Shown: piece by piece, positions 55,987-64,000 of the stretch
How the letters are laid out: the number at the start of each line of letters is the position of its first letter
Numbering within the stretch: position 1 is the first letter of the stretch
Origin: Vibrio sp. UCD-FRSSP16_30
GTDB lineage: Bacteria > Pseudomonadota > Gammaproteobacteria > Enterobacterales > Vibrionaceae
Assembly (NCBI RefSeq): GCF_001676025.1
Contig: NZ_LZFW01000068.1
Span: 20,397-84,396, forward strand
DNA: 64,000 nt
Direction: 5' to 3'
The notes under the pieces: generated by a model
What the model was told of the DNA's origin: nothing
Seen by the model: the letters and a program-made list of their open reading frames with translations, nothing else
Databases searched by the model: none
Made by a program: the position numbers and the translations under genes

Positions 55987-56508
55987 ATGAAAAAAATTGC
56001 AATATTCGGTAGCGCTTTTAACCCGCCAAGCTATGGCCACCTTAGTGTTATTGAACGATTAGCTCACTTTGACCAAGTACTGCTTGTGCCTAGTATTGCG
56101 CATGCGTGGGGTAAAGAGATGTTAGATTACTCTTTACGTTGCAGCATGATTGAAGCATTTGTTGATGATATTCCCTGCAATAATGTGTCACTTTCACGTA
56201 TCGAAGAGAGAGTGGAAAAATTAGATACAGGAGTGACAACTTATCAGGTATTAGAGGAAATACAGGCGGAATACCCAAGTTCAGAATTAACATTTGTAAT
56301 GGGACCGGATAATTTGTTTAATTTTGCCAAGTTCTATAATGCTGAAAAGATAATGAAACGTTGGAATGTGCTCGCATGCCCAGAAACCGTCGCTATTCGT
56401 AGTACTGAAATACGTGAAAAACTTGCACAGGGTCAAGAAATTAATAGTCTAACCACAAAATCCGTAGTCAAAATATTGCAAAACAAGCACTTATATCGCA
56501 TTATTTAA
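55987..56508 (+). CDS. NadD-like nicotinate-nucleotide adenylyltransferase
   Basis: 173 residues of the nucleotidyl-transferase family: GSAFNPPSYGHLSVIERLA carries the (H/Y)xGH-type ATP motif and RSTEIREKLAQGQEI the C-terminal ISTxxR-like motif. It transfers AMP to nicotinate mononucleotide, or a related substrate. Vibrios normally also have a canonical nadD elsewhere, so this would be a second copy. Divergent from nadE. Confidence 0.82.
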   Translation: MKKIAIFGSAFNPPSYGHLSVIERLAHFDQVLLVPSIAHAWGKEMLDYSLRCSMIEAFVDDIPCNNVSLSRIEERVEKLDTGVTTYQVLEEIQAEYPSSELTFVMGPDNLFNFAKFYNAEKIMKRWNVLACPETVAIRSTEIREKLAQGQEINSLTTKSVVKILQNKHLYRII

Positions 56509-56554
56509 CATTATCATGACAGATAATATTTGATTACGAAGGGTTTATAGCGCA

Positions 56555-57037
56555 GTGGCAAGACTTAATACAACGGTAGCACTAGTATGTGGCACTTTTA
56601 TGGCAGGTGGGGCTGAAGCCTGCGTGTCAGATCGTGATCCTAGTCGCTCTGTTATTTTTGTTGAGTCTACGCTTGAACTTTGTGAAGATCTATTGGATAC
56701 GGTCGATGAGTTAGTGGATGAACTATTGATCTCTGCTCATATAAAAGAAGAGTCAACGACAACTTTAGGCTACTGGTCTGATTGGATGTTAAAAAATGTT
56801 GATGATCCTCTTTTAACACAGCGAGTTGAAGATAGTTTCTTTGGCGTTGGTCTGTTTCGCCCCTATGAAATGACCTCAAATGACGACGAACTTTCCTATG
56901 AAGATTGGGTCAAAACCCATGGTGTTCAATTTAGCGTGGGTATTGGTGAAAAAGATCAACCTAGAGTTAGGCTTGACTACCAATGGCATGAACGATTTGA
57001 AGATGTCTTCCACGTACAATTTGAAGTGCCATTTTAA
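56555..57037 (+). CDS. Hypothetical exported protein
   Basis: 160 residues starting at GTG 56555 with GAAGGG 11 nt upstream. The N terminus TTVALVCGTFMAGGAEACVS resembles a short signal sequence ending AEA. The mature part is acidic and ends in a strand-rich segment (VRLDYQWHERFEDVFHVQFEVPF), suggesting an outer-membrane-associated barrel strand pattern or a periplasmic protein. Family unknown to me. Immediately downstream of the NadD-like gene. Confidence 0.55.
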   Translation: MARLNTTVALVCGTFMAGGAEACVSDRDPSRSVIFVESTLELCEDLLDTVDELVDELLISAHIKEESTTTLGYWSDWMLKNVDDPLLTQRVEDSFFGVGLFRPYEMTSNDDELSYEDWVKTHGVQFSVGIGEKDQPRVRLDYQWHERFEDVFHVQFEVPF

Positions 57038-57082
57038 GTAATAAACACTCAGCTTTATTCCCAACGCGAACGGCTGTTGGCA

Positions 57083-57682
57083 TTACTCCCCCAAAATAGC
57101 CCTTTTAGTAGCCTGATAACTAGGCTCACTACCTGAAAATAGTTTTTTAGCAATTTCACTTTCTTTTATGCCCGAGAGTCTCAGTTTCTCAGCTTCTTTT
57201 ACGCGCATTACCATTTGATATTCTATTGATAACTCTTTGCTAGAGGTTTCCCACTGGCTCAATTTTCGGCTTAATGATGTGATTTGCAAATTAGGCTGAA
57301 TATCTAGCAGTTCATATTGCATTGCACTGAGTAATATTTGCTGATGCTCAGATAGATCTGAAACATGAGATAATTTCTCAAATAGGATGTTCATTAGTGA
57401 ACTTACTTTAACGTAACCCGCTTTATTGGCAAAAGGTTGGGTGAGGCGTTGAGATGCTTCGATTACTTTACAGTGAGTGTTAGGGAAGTAGCTTAATGCA
57501 GATAAACAGTTTGCAGGCACCCAAAAAACATCACCTTTGCCGAGTGCATATTCATTTTTACCCAAACGAACGGTCACCAAACCATCAACCAAATAGATCA
57601 GCTGATGTTTAAGCGTAGGCTTTCGAGAGGTTGTTGATAGGTAATCAAATTGTTGGTCTTTAAATTGTATAGCGTAATGCAT
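57083..57682 (-). CDS. AraC-like regulator with cupin sensor, divergent DNA-binding part
   Basis: 199 residues from ATG 57682. N-terminal cupin (about 1-95: HQLIYLVDGLVTVRLGKNEYALGKGDVFWVPANCLSAL) as in AraC family ligand domains. The C-terminal part is shorter than usual; MRVKEAEKLRLSGIKESEIAKKLFSGSEPSYQATKRAILG fits the second helix-turn-helix of AraC proteins, but the first is poorly recognisable. It may be a weak DNA binder or partly decayed. Convergent with the hypothetical gene and divergent from an acyltransferase. Confidence 0.65.
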   Translation of the reverse strand: MHYAIQFKDQQFDYLSTTSRKPTLKHQLIYLVDGLVTVRLGKNEYALGKGDVFWVPANCLSALSYFPNTHCKVIEASQRLTQPFANKAGYVKVSSLMNILFEKLSHVSDLSEHQQILLSAMQYELLDIQPNLQITSLSRKLSQWETSSKELSIEYQMVMRVKEAEKLRLSGIKESEIAKKLFSGSEPSYQATKRAILGE

Positions 57683-57868
57683 AGCAAGGTTCTGCAAGTA
57701 TTTAGCGGTATTTTGAATAGGTTAGCGCGTTATGATGTGCACTGCCAATACTAATCGCATAATAAAATAGGCAACTATGTCTTATATATGGTCTGACCTT
57801 ACAATTTAGTGCTCTAACTAGCTGTAAATTGTGCAATAAGCGCGTAAAATCGGCATGATTTTTAGAAA

Positions 57869-59014
57869 ATGATGATGAATATGTCTACTGATAATGATAT
57901 TTACCAAGAAATTAGACCTTATAACGATGAAGAGATCGCTCCAGCGATCCGTCGCTTGATTGATGATGAAGAATTTATTTCTGCAATTTTGAACTACAAA
58001 TTCACCAATCATGCTAAATGGTTTCAAACACTGATGTCACCATTAGTTAAAATGTATCTGAAGAATCGTTGGGGCAAACTCAATTCGATAGATTCCGTAC
58101 AGATTGAAGTTGAGAAGTATTTACAAAAAGCGCTAGATGCAACTACCGATAATGTGACTGTTACCGGTCTTGATAAGCTTGATCAGAAGACGCCTTACTT
58201 GTTCATTTCAAATCATCGCGATATTGCTATGGATCCTGCATTGGTCAATTATGGATTACATAATACAAACCATAAAACAGTACGTATTGCGATTGGAGAT
58301 AACTTACTAAGTAAGCCTTGTGCGACTGAGCTAATGAAGATCAATAAAAGTTTTATTGTTAAGCGTTCAGCGAAAGGCCCTCGAGAGATGCTCAAGACTT
58401 TAGGTCTGCTGTCTTCTTACATTAAGCACTCTTTAGAGACGGGCAACTCTATTTGGATTGCTCAAAAAGAGGGACGAGCTAAAGATGGTAACGACTTTAC
58501 CGATCCGGCAATCATTAAAATGATTCAGCTAGAAGGGCGTAAGCGTAAAATGTCTTTTGCAGACTACGTAAGATCTATCAAAATTGTTCCAGTGGCTATT
58601 TCTTACGAGATTGATCCGTGTGATATTGCTAAGGCAAACGAATTACATCAGAAAGCAACAAAAGGCGAATATCAAAAATCTGAATTTGAAGATATTGATA
58701 GTATTGTCACTGGTATCACAGGTTATAAGGGCAAGATTAATGTGAGTTTTGGCGATGTCATCGATGGTGATATTGATAACCCAGATGAACTAGCCGCCGA
58801 GATAGATCGTCAAATACATGATCATTATAAGCTGTTTCCAATCAACCTATTGGCTTCTGGTGACGAAGCTAATAGCGAAATTGATCAAGACACTCGAGAT
58901 AAGTTTGAAGCTAAGCTTGCGCAGTTGGATGAAGGTGCTAGGCAGTATTTAATCGATGGATATGCTAATCCAGTAAGAAACTTATCCAAAGACAGCTCAA
59001 TGAAAGTGGCATAA
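57869..59014 (+). CDS. Phosphate acyltransferase (PlsC/PlsB superfamily)
   Basis: 381 residues. Acyltransferase signature SNHRDIAMDPALVN (NHxxxxxD, a known variant), then FIVKRSAKGPREML, WIAQKEGRAKDG (substrate-phosphate motif) and IVPVAISYEID. It probably acylates lysophosphatidate or a related lipid at the inner membrane. Start could also be ATG 57881 (MSTDND). A bidirectional terminator follows. Confidence 0.82.
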   Translation: MMMNMSTDNDIYQEIRPYNDEEIAPAIRRLIDDEEFISAILNYKFTNHAKWFQTLMSPLVKMYLKNRWGKLNSIDSVQIEVEKYLQKALDATTDNVTVTGLDKLDQKTPYLFISNHRDIAMDPALVNYGLHNTNHKTVRIAIGDNLLSKPCATELMKINKSFIVKRSAKGPREMLKTLGLLSSYIKHSLETGNSIWIAQKEGRAKDGNDFTDPAIIKMIQLEGRKRKMSFADYVRSIKIVPVAISYEIDPCDIAKANELHQKATKGEYQKSEFEDIDSIVTGITGYKGKINVSFGDVIDGDIDNPDELAAEIDRQIHDHYKLFPINLLASGDEANSEIDQDTRDKFEAKLAQLDEGARQYLIDGYANPVRNLSKDSSMKVA

Positions 59015-59041
59015 GTGAGTTTGTTTACATATTGAGATATA

Positions 59042-59075
59042 AAAAAGGTTGAACTTAGTTCAACCTTTTTTTATT
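59042..59075. terminator. Bidirectional Rho-independent terminator
   Basis: AAAAAGGTTGAAC-TTA-GTTCAACCTTTTT hairpin with A and T runs on the two sides, between convergent genes. Confidence 0.9.
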
Positions 59076-59088
59076 CAAGATATAGAGA

Positions 59089-59388
59089 CTATCGAGAAAG
59101 TGAACGACTCTTAAGATCAAAGATAAGTTTTTCAGCACTTACTTCAAATTTAAGTTTAGCATGAAGCTCAAACTGCTCTTTTTCAACGATTTCTACTTCG
59201 CTAATAACCGCTTCATTAACTTGTTTAGCCAGTTCTAAGTACTTCGCAAATTCAGTTTCAACCGCTTCTTTGGTTGATGCGAATAATGACACTTCCGCAA
59301 CTTCTTGGCCTACGTTAATTACAAAGCCCATTTCGCCTGCAACACCACATGCTTCACATACTTCTGGTTCTTTTTCTAGCTTTGACAT
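59089..59388 (-). CDS. YfcZ/YiiS-family (DUF406) small protein
   Basis: 99 residues from ATG 59388 (MSKLEKEPEVCEACGVAGEM), with AGGAGA upstream; the frame extends to 59424 but the family starts here. The N-terminal C-x2-CG pair and the helical middle plus FELHAKLKFEVSAEKLIFDLK are as in YfcZ and YiiS. Function not firmly known. Confidence 0.82.
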   Translation of the reverse strand: MSKLEKEPEVCEACGVAGEMGFVINVGQEVAEVSLFASTKEAVETEFAKYLELAKQVNEAVISEVEIVEKEQFELHAKLKFEVSAEKLIFDLKSRSLSR

Positions 59389-59605
59389 AGCCAATCTCCT
59401 ATAACAATTTGTTTCAGTGTACATAGCAATGCGCGCTTCATCTACAAATATTTCTGCAAGTTTTAAACATTAATTTAAAGCAAGTGTTTGCTAAATGTCA
59501 TTTTGTCATTTGATTGTCAAGATAGAAGCTCATCCGTTGAATCTGTTTAGTGTCTGTATGAGTATGAGGCAAAACCAATGTATACGACTTATATGGGGCG
59601 GTGCG

Positions 59606-60067
59606 ATGCCAAAGCGCAGCAAAGAAGATACGGAAATCACAATAAAGAAAATTATGGATGTGGTTGTCGAACAGCTACTTACAATAGGTTATGACAAGAT
59701 GTCATACACCACATTAAGCCAGGCGACAGGAGTGTCTCGTACTGGTATTAGTCATCATTTTCCTAAAAAAACAGATTTTACCAATGCATTAGATGGAGCA
59801 ATAGTTGATTTGCTTTCAAACTATTTGGAGTTTGAATCAGGTTTAAAAGCCTTTACCAAAAGTTGGGTATCTTCACTTGAAGCACCTAAGTTTTTAGCCA
59901 TTCTTCGTCTTATGTTTCATCACGTCACGATTTTTGATGGCGCTCAGGAGTTTACTCGAAAAGGCATTGATAGCTTATTTTTAGCAGTAAAAGCCAGATT
60001 TGGTGATGATAGTAAAAGTGAACTTGAACGCTTATTGGGTTTATCTGTGGTGAAATTAGCCAACTAG
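59606..60067 (+). CDS. TetR-family transcriptional regulator
   Basis: 153 residues from ATG 59606 (MPKRSKEDTEITIKKIMD); the frame is open further upstream but the family start is here. Helix-turn-helix SYTTLSQATGVSRTGISHHFPKKTDF at about 32-57 and a short C-terminal ligand domain, unusually small for TetR (about 190 is normal). Target unknown. Followed by repeat cluster D. Confidence 0.82.
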   Translation: MPKRSKEDTEITIKKIMDVVVEQLLTIGYDKMSYTTLSQATGVSRTGISHHFPKKTDFTNALDGAIVDLLSNYLEFESGLKAFTKSWVSSLEAPKFLAILRLMFHHVTIFDGAQEFTRKGIDSLFLAVKARFGDDSKSELERLLGLSVVKLAN

Positions 60068-60121
60068 AAAGTTTATGCGCTGATTCACAATTCGGCGCCA
60101 GATAACAGAGGTCAATATTTA

Positions 60122-60264
60122 AGAGGACAGGCACTTGTCTATTAAGCATAGTCTTTAAAAAGACAAGCTTAAAAGGACACACACCGAATTGTCGCAAACA
60201 ATTTGAAAGGACAGACACCTCATTAGTATGCTGACTTCTCAACTATGTGAAAGGACACACACCT
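60122..60264. repeat. RAYT-associated repeat cluster D
   Basis: Four copies in the same orientation: AGAGGACAGGCACTT at 60122, AAAAGGACACACACC at 60171, AAAGGACAGACACCT at 60206 and AAAGGACACACACCT at 60250. Inverted repeats between them (CTTGTCT/AGACAAG at 60134-60167 and AATTGT/ACAATT at 60187-60203) give each unit a hairpin, as REP-like elements have. Confidence 0.8.
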
Positions 60265-60351
60265 CGCTATAGTACAATTATGCACACCACTTTATAATGT
60301 TTATCCGTGACACAGCCAACTCACCAAACTGTTTTCAAAAGTGGATGATTA

Positions 60352-60858
60352 ATGCAATTAAAAAGTATCAACAAACAATTATACCGGTCGCGTTTGAACA
60401 TTGTTATTGTCGCTTGTATTGCCAGTTTGGCGATTTTTAGTTTGGCAATTTCTCAAACACTCATTTACCTATTTCCATCTGAGACAGGCTCTCATTTTTA
60501 CTGGAACTTATTAGGGGTTATTGTGAGTGCGATTTTGTTGGTGTTAGCATTAAATAAACTAAGATCACACCCGAAAATGACAGAAGTCGTTTATGTGTGG
60601 GAGTTGAAACATGCACTGAACCTGATACATAGAAAGAATCGAAAGCTTCTTTCTCAAGCTCAAATAGGGGATGTAAATGCCATGCTTGCTTTACAGTTTA
60701 GTTATACGGGCTCTAAGCAGTTATGGGAACTTGACGATAATACGATCACGATGAGTAGCCTAAATAAAGCTCAAGCGCAACTTGATGATTGGGTCACTGC
60801 CTTTGGTTTATCTCTGGATATTAAGCAGTATCATTCAGGTTTGCTTAAAGCGTTTTAA
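60352..60858 (+). CDS. DUF3087 family membrane protein
   Basis: 168 residues with two N-terminal membrane segments (about 17-37 and 48-66) and a cytoplasmic C-terminal half rich in helix (VYVWELKHALNLIHRKNRKLL). DUF3087 proteins occur in vibrios and relatives; function not known. Followed at 112 nt by ppiC. Confidence 0.7.
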   Translation: MQLKSINKQLYRSRLNIVIVACIASLAIFSLAISQTLIYLFPSETGSHFYWNLLGVIVSAILLVLALNKLRSHPKMTEVVYVWELKHALNLIHRKNRKLLSQAQIGDVNAMLALQFSYTGSKQLWELDDNTITMSSLNKAQAQLDDWVTAFGLSLDIKQYHSGLLKAF

Positions 60859-60970
60859 CCATTACTTTATTCCCTGTGTGACGCTTAAATTTAAGTCAGT
60901 GGTATATCGGCGCACAAAAGGCATAATATTTTGTATAATGCGCCTAAATAGACTCTGTAGAGATAACATC

Positions 60971-61249
60971 ATGGCTCGCACTGCGCACGCATTACACATT
61001 TTGGTTAAGCATAAAGACCAAGCTGAAGACATCATCAAGCAATTAAAGAAAGGTGCAAAGTTTCAAACTCTTGCACGCAAATATTCTAATTGCCCATCAT
61101 CTAAGAAAGGCGGGGATTTAGGCGAATTTAAAAAGGGTCAAATGGTCCCTCAATTCGATAAAATTTGCTTTACCGGAGAGACTTTAGTACCTCACCTGGT
61201 CAAAACTAAATTCGGCTGGCATGTGGTGAAAGTGCTATATCGCACTTAA
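60971..61249 (+). CDS. ppiC: Parvulin-type peptidyl-prolyl cis-trans isomerase
   Basis: 92 residues from ATG 60971, the family start, although the frame opens upstream. A single parvulin domain: HALHILVKHKDQAEDIIKQL, KYSNCPSSKKGGDLGEF, KGQMVPQFDKICF and TKFGWHVVKVL, the same as E. coli PpiC. Cytoplasmic, accelerates proline isomerisation in folding. A hairpin terminator follows. Confidence 0.95.
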   Translation: MARTAHALHILVKHKDQAEDIIKQLKKGAKFQTLARKYSNCPSSKKGGDLGEFKKGQMVPQFDKICFTGETLVPHLVKTKFGWHVVKVLYRT

Positions 61250-61278
61250 CCTCTATTCTTTACTTCCTATCAAATACG

Positions 61279-61328
61279 AGAGCACCCGCATATCCCTCAT
61301 TGCGCTAAAATAGTGCTCTCTTTTTTAT
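61279..61328 (+). terminator. Terminator-like hairpin after ppiC
   Basis: GAGAGCAC pairs with GTGCTCTC across a long loop of about 32 bases, then TTTTTT. Confidence 0.65.
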
Positions 61329-61457
61329 CTGCTCAACCTCTAAATTCATTTCTGTGCTCATTTATTGTCCATTAACTTCAAATAGTTTGTCATTTTTCTA
61401 ACTTATTGAAAAAAGCATCTAAACTATTGTTAGAAGATTGTATTACAAGGACTTTTT

Positions 61458-62546
61458 ATGAACTCTTCGCAAGATTTTTCTAAACAAGCTATTGATGCTT
61501 TTATCAAGATTGTGATTGTTGGACTGCTGTTATTTTGGTGTTTTCAGATCCTAAAGCCTTTTGCGCTTTTGGTGGTTTGGGGGGCGATCATCGCAACCGC
61601 GTTATTTCCGGTGGTTAAAACGATTGAAAGTAAAACGGGACTGTCCCAAGGTAAGTCAAGTTGGCTGCTTTCGTTATCGGCAGTGGCGTTGTTGATTCTT
61701 CCTACGTATTTAATTGGTGACAGCTTATTTGATACCGCTGGGAATATTTATCAGCAGGTACAAGAGGGAACACTGCAACTTAAAGCGCCGTCGGAAAGTA
61801 TTAAATCGTGGCCTGTTGTGGGTGAGAAATTGTACGCCGCTTTATTGGGGTTCTCTCTAAATTTAACCAATACTTTACTTGAATATTCTGAGCAAATTAA
61901 GGATGTGCTCGGCACTGTCGCTTCGGCTATAGGTAGTGTGGGTGGTAGTGTTTTACAGTTTGTTATTTCATTGCTGATTGCTGGCGTGTTTATGACCAAT
62001 GCACAAGCCTGTGAAAAATCATTTCAGCAAATAGCCGTTCGTTTAGCCGGAGAATATGGCACTCAGTTTACTCAACTCTCCGTTGCTACTGTGCGCAGTG
62101 TAGTGCAAGGGGTCATCGGGGTTGCAGTTATTCAGTCAATTATGGCAGGTATTGGTCTTTATTTTGCCGATATTCCTTTTGCCGGCTTGTGGATGTTAGC
62201 AGTATTGATTGTGGCCATTATTCAATTGCCACCTATTTTAGCGTTAATTCCAGCACTGATTTTTGCATGGACCACTGACAGCACCTTGGTCGCAGGTATA
62301 TTTACCGTGTGGTGTGTATTAGTGAGTGCCAGTGATGCGGTATTAAAACCTATGTTAATGGGGCGCGGTACCGATATTCCAATGTTGGTTATTTTATTGG
62401 GTGCTATTGGTGGGATGGCAATGTCAGGCATTGTCGGTTTGTTTGTTGGCGCAGTTGTACTGGCTGTAACCCATCGATTGTTTGTGGCTTGGTTAGCTCA
62501 ATCTCAAGATGATGTAGAACCTGCCGTCATTGAAGTAGACAAATAA
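61458..62546 (+). CDS. AI-2E family (TqsA/PerM-like) membrane protein
   Basis: 362 residues with about eight membrane helices in the PF01594 pattern (LKPFALLVVWGAIIATALFPVV; SVVQGVIGVAVIQSIMAGIG; DIPMLVILLGAIGGMAMSGIVGLFVGAVVLA). Family members are linked to AI-2 export or cation/proton exchange, but many have no proven substrate. Operon with the ion-channel gene, two bases between them. RBS AAGGA overlaps a TTGTATTACAA match (61438-61448), see findings. Confidence 0.88.
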   Translation: MNSSQDFSKQAIDAFIKIVIVGLLLFWCFQILKPFALLVVWGAIIATALFPVVKTIESKTGLSQGKSSWLLSLSAVALLILPTYLIGDSLFDTAGNIYQQVQEGTLQLKAPSESIKSWPVVGEKLYAALLGFSLNLTNTLLEYSEQIKDVLGTVASAIGSVGGSVLQFVISLLIAGVFMTNAQACEKSFQQIAVRLAGEYGTQFTQLSVATVRSVVQGVIGVAVIQSIMAGIGLYFADIPFAGLWMLAVLIVAIIQLPPILALIPALIFAWTTDSTLVAGIFTVWCVLVSASDAVLKPMLMGRGTDIPMLVILLGAIGGMAMSGIVGLFVGAVVLAVTHRLFVAWLAQSQDDVEPAVIEVDK

Positions 62547-62548
62547 TA

Positions 62549-63208
62549 ATGGCAAAAATTACAGAGCGTGACAATTTTCTGTATCTGTTTGTAGCGTTAG
62601 TCTCACTGCTTGCAGGCTGCGCTATTGTCGAGCAGTTCTTTGGCACAGGGCAGGAAGTCATTTTAGTTGGACTGTTATTTTGCATGTCGGCGTCTATTTT
62701 AGGCATAGAGCGGAACAAAACCGGTACACGAGGCTGGCTTGGGTTTTTAGTCGTATTGGTGCTCTTTTCCTCTTTGGCCTCCATTTTTGATGCGGCTAAT
62801 TTAGCCGTGGTGTCTTTGTTAGCGTTAATTGTGTTTATCGCGCAATATTTAAAGCACGCCACACAACTTATTTTAACTGCGCCAAAAATAGATAGAAATC
62901 AAATCGTTGGGTCAATTTGTATTTACCTTATGATGGGATTGTGGTTTACGTTTGTTCAACTATTGGTATTGGAAGTACTCGATGGTGGATTCAACGGCAT
63001 TGAATATGGGCCATGGTTAGATAATTTATCTAAGATGATTTATTTTAGCTTTATTACCATGACATCGGTGGGATATGGCGCTATATCACCCAATGAGCCA
63101 TTGACTCGGTTTGTGGCTTATTTTCAGGCTATTGCAGGGGTGTTTTATCTGGCCATTTTGGTGTCGAGTTTAGTCAGTGCTGGCTTAACTCAAAAAAGTG
63201 AAGAGTGA
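62549..63208 (+). CDS. Potassium-channel-like membrane protein
   Basis: 219 residues with five or six membrane segments and one pore loop carrying the K+ selectivity filter TSVGYG (172-177) in FITMTSVGYGAISP, and a final helix. It would tetramerise in the inner membrane. No regulatory RCK or cNMP domain is attached. Two bases after the AI-2E gene. Confidence 0.82.
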   Translation: MAKITERDNFLYLFVALVSLLAGCAIVEQFFGTGQEVILVGLLFCMSASILGIERNKTGTRGWLGFLVVLVLFSSLASIFDAANLAVVSLLALIVFIAQYLKHATQLILTAPKIDRNQIVGSICIYLMMGLWFTFVQLLVLEVLDGGFNGIEYGPWLDNLSKMIYFSFITMTSVGYGAISPNEPLTRFVAYFQAIAGVFYLAILVSSLVSAGLTQKSEE

Positions 63209-63303
63209 TACTAATTACAATCAGTGAATGCTCAAAAATAGCGCAGAAAAGCCCTTAAGAGTAAGACGAATATTGTTGAAAATCCGTTATTCTACAATCA
63301 AAT

Positions 63304-63335
63304 AATAGCCCTTTATTGTCTTTAAGGGCTATTTC
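63304..63335. terminator. Terminator-like hairpin
   Basis: AATAGCCCTT pairs with AAGGGCTATT between convergent genes; a T-run is weak on both sides. Confidence 0.55.
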
Positions 63336-63387
63336 ATCAAAAGAGTGTACTGGACTATGGCTTAATGTAAGCTCGGCAACTTTTAAA

Positions 63388-63927
63388 TTATTGCGTTTGC
63401 AGTTCGGTGATAGTGATTTCTGAATTCACGTCACCTAATGTTGCAAATAAGGTGTTTCCTGAAATCATCAAGCTAAAATCGTTGGTTCTTTCCAGACCTG
63501 AAACTAGCGCTTCGATGGGGGCAAAATCAAATTGCGTGATACTGGCTTTAAATTCTCGCAATACGCTTTGATTTTTCTTAAACCAAACCTGTGATTTATT
63601 CTCATTGAAAGTATAGATATGAGTTTGCTTTGATTTACGAGCGGCTTTTTTGATTCTATCTGTGGAGGGTTCGCCCACTTCAATCCAAGTCAAAATATCA
63701 CCCACATCAGACAACTCCCAAATATCAGGCTCATCTTGATCTGACAACCCTTTAGTAAAGGTGAGGTGTTCGGTACGATTGAGACAAAAGGCAAGAATAC
63801 GAACAAGCATACGTACTTCAGTTTCAGAAGGGTGCTTTGCTATGGTAAGGCTAATATCATCATATTGGTTGCGATTAGTATCAGCAATATTGACACGAAA
63901 CTTAAAGATCGTCGGTTTTAACGCCAA
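63388..63927 (-). CDS. yaeQ: YaeQ family protein
   Basis: 179 residues matching YaeQ end to end: N-terminal KPTIFKFRVNIADTNRNQYD, FTKGLSDQDEPDIWELSDVG and LTWIEVGEPSTDRIKKAAR with the PD-(D/E)XK-like acidic residues. In E. coli it was linked to RfaH suppression, but the fold suggests a nuclease. Start ATG 63927. Confidence 0.92.
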   Translation of the reverse strand: MALKPTIFKFRVNIADTNRNQYDDISLTIAKHPSETEVRMLVRILAFCLNRTEHLTFTKGLSDQDEPDIWELSDVGDILTWIEVGEPSTDRIKKAARKSKQTHIYTFNENKSQVWFKKNQSVLREFKASITQFDFAPIEALVSGLERTNDFSLMISGNTLFATLGDVNSEITITELQTQ

Positions 63928-64000
63928 GGTAGGGATTCCACAAAGTAGGGTTTAGGCGTGGGATTATATAGGGAAGAAGAGGGAAAAGTAAGCCAGTAAG

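Noticed and set aside
60782..60970. Upstream extension of the ppiC frame
   Set aside because: It overlaps the DUF3087 gene and the family start is ATG 60971.

Overview
The window looks like chromosome from a marine Vibrio or close relative in the Vibrionaceae. The reasons are protein-level: a YaeQ / PpiC / YfcZ-type housekeeping complement of gammaproteobacterial type, a YpdA/YpdB/YhjX set, CRP-type sites, moderate A+T content, and a full alginate-use locus of the kind described in alginolytic vibrios such as V. splendidus. Species cannot be fixed from the sequence alone.

Layout. 1-4.7 kb is an accessory, A/T-rich patch: the 3' part of a eukaryotic-type glutathione synthetase, a decapitated LysR gene, an unrecognised two-gene membrane module (1994-3698) and the decayed 3' end of an IS91-family transposase. 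4.8-7.9 kb holds a LysR regulator divergent from a GST and a zinc-type oxidoreductase. 8.0-11.7 kb is an MFS carrier of the YhjX type next to its probable LytTR two-component system (YpdA/YpdB type), with a 20-bp-period direct repeat between them. 11.8-16.7 kb has a LysR/DUF1254 pair, a GreA/B-like protein and amtB with a sigma-54 promoter and an NtrC-like site.

16.9-48.2 kb is the alginate locus. Secreted or surface lipoproteins (PL7 at 33.6 kb, PL6 at 46.6 kb) cut the polymer. KdgM-family porins (32.5, 35.5, 38.7 kb) admit oligomers. Three paralogous sodium/solute symporters (16.9, 42.3, 44.7 kb) carry oligomers or monomers over the inner membrane. Two tandem PL17 oligoalginate lyases (21.5-25.8 kb) finish depolymerisation. 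KdgF opens the monomer to DEH, an SDR at 52.7 kb probably reduces DEH to KDG, and KdgK and Eda yield pyruvate and glyceraldehyde-3-phosphate. Two FadR/FCD-type GntR paralogs sit inside the locus. A recurrent 11-bp palindrome (TTGTANTACAA, with a TTGTCATACAT variant at the porins) lies 30-85 nt upstream of these genes, often with a CRP-like site just beyond it, and defines a probable regulon that includes the unlinked SDR gene.

The most interesting items are (i) an apparent operator-controlled, non-coding, multi-hairpin transcript at about 41683-41908 in the alginate locus, (ii) two tandem cassettes each pairing a KdgM porin with a multi-domain lipoprotein that has no lyase domain I can recognise, which could be a gammaproteobacterial counterpart of a SusC/D-type capture-and-import pair, (iii) a dispersed AGGACAnnCACCT repeat family at five places between 48.4 and 60.3 kb, with inverted copies bracketing a REP-associated (RAYT-like) transposase gene, and (iv) the unknown module at 2-3.7 kb with its cluster of ACGGA words.

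48.6-64 kb is mostly ordinary chromosome: an SH3-domain membrane protein, an NhaP-type antiporter, divergent nadE and a nadD-like gene, an acyltransferase, small DUF proteins, a TetR regulator, PpiC, an AI-2E-family protein, a potassium-channel-like protein and YaeQ.
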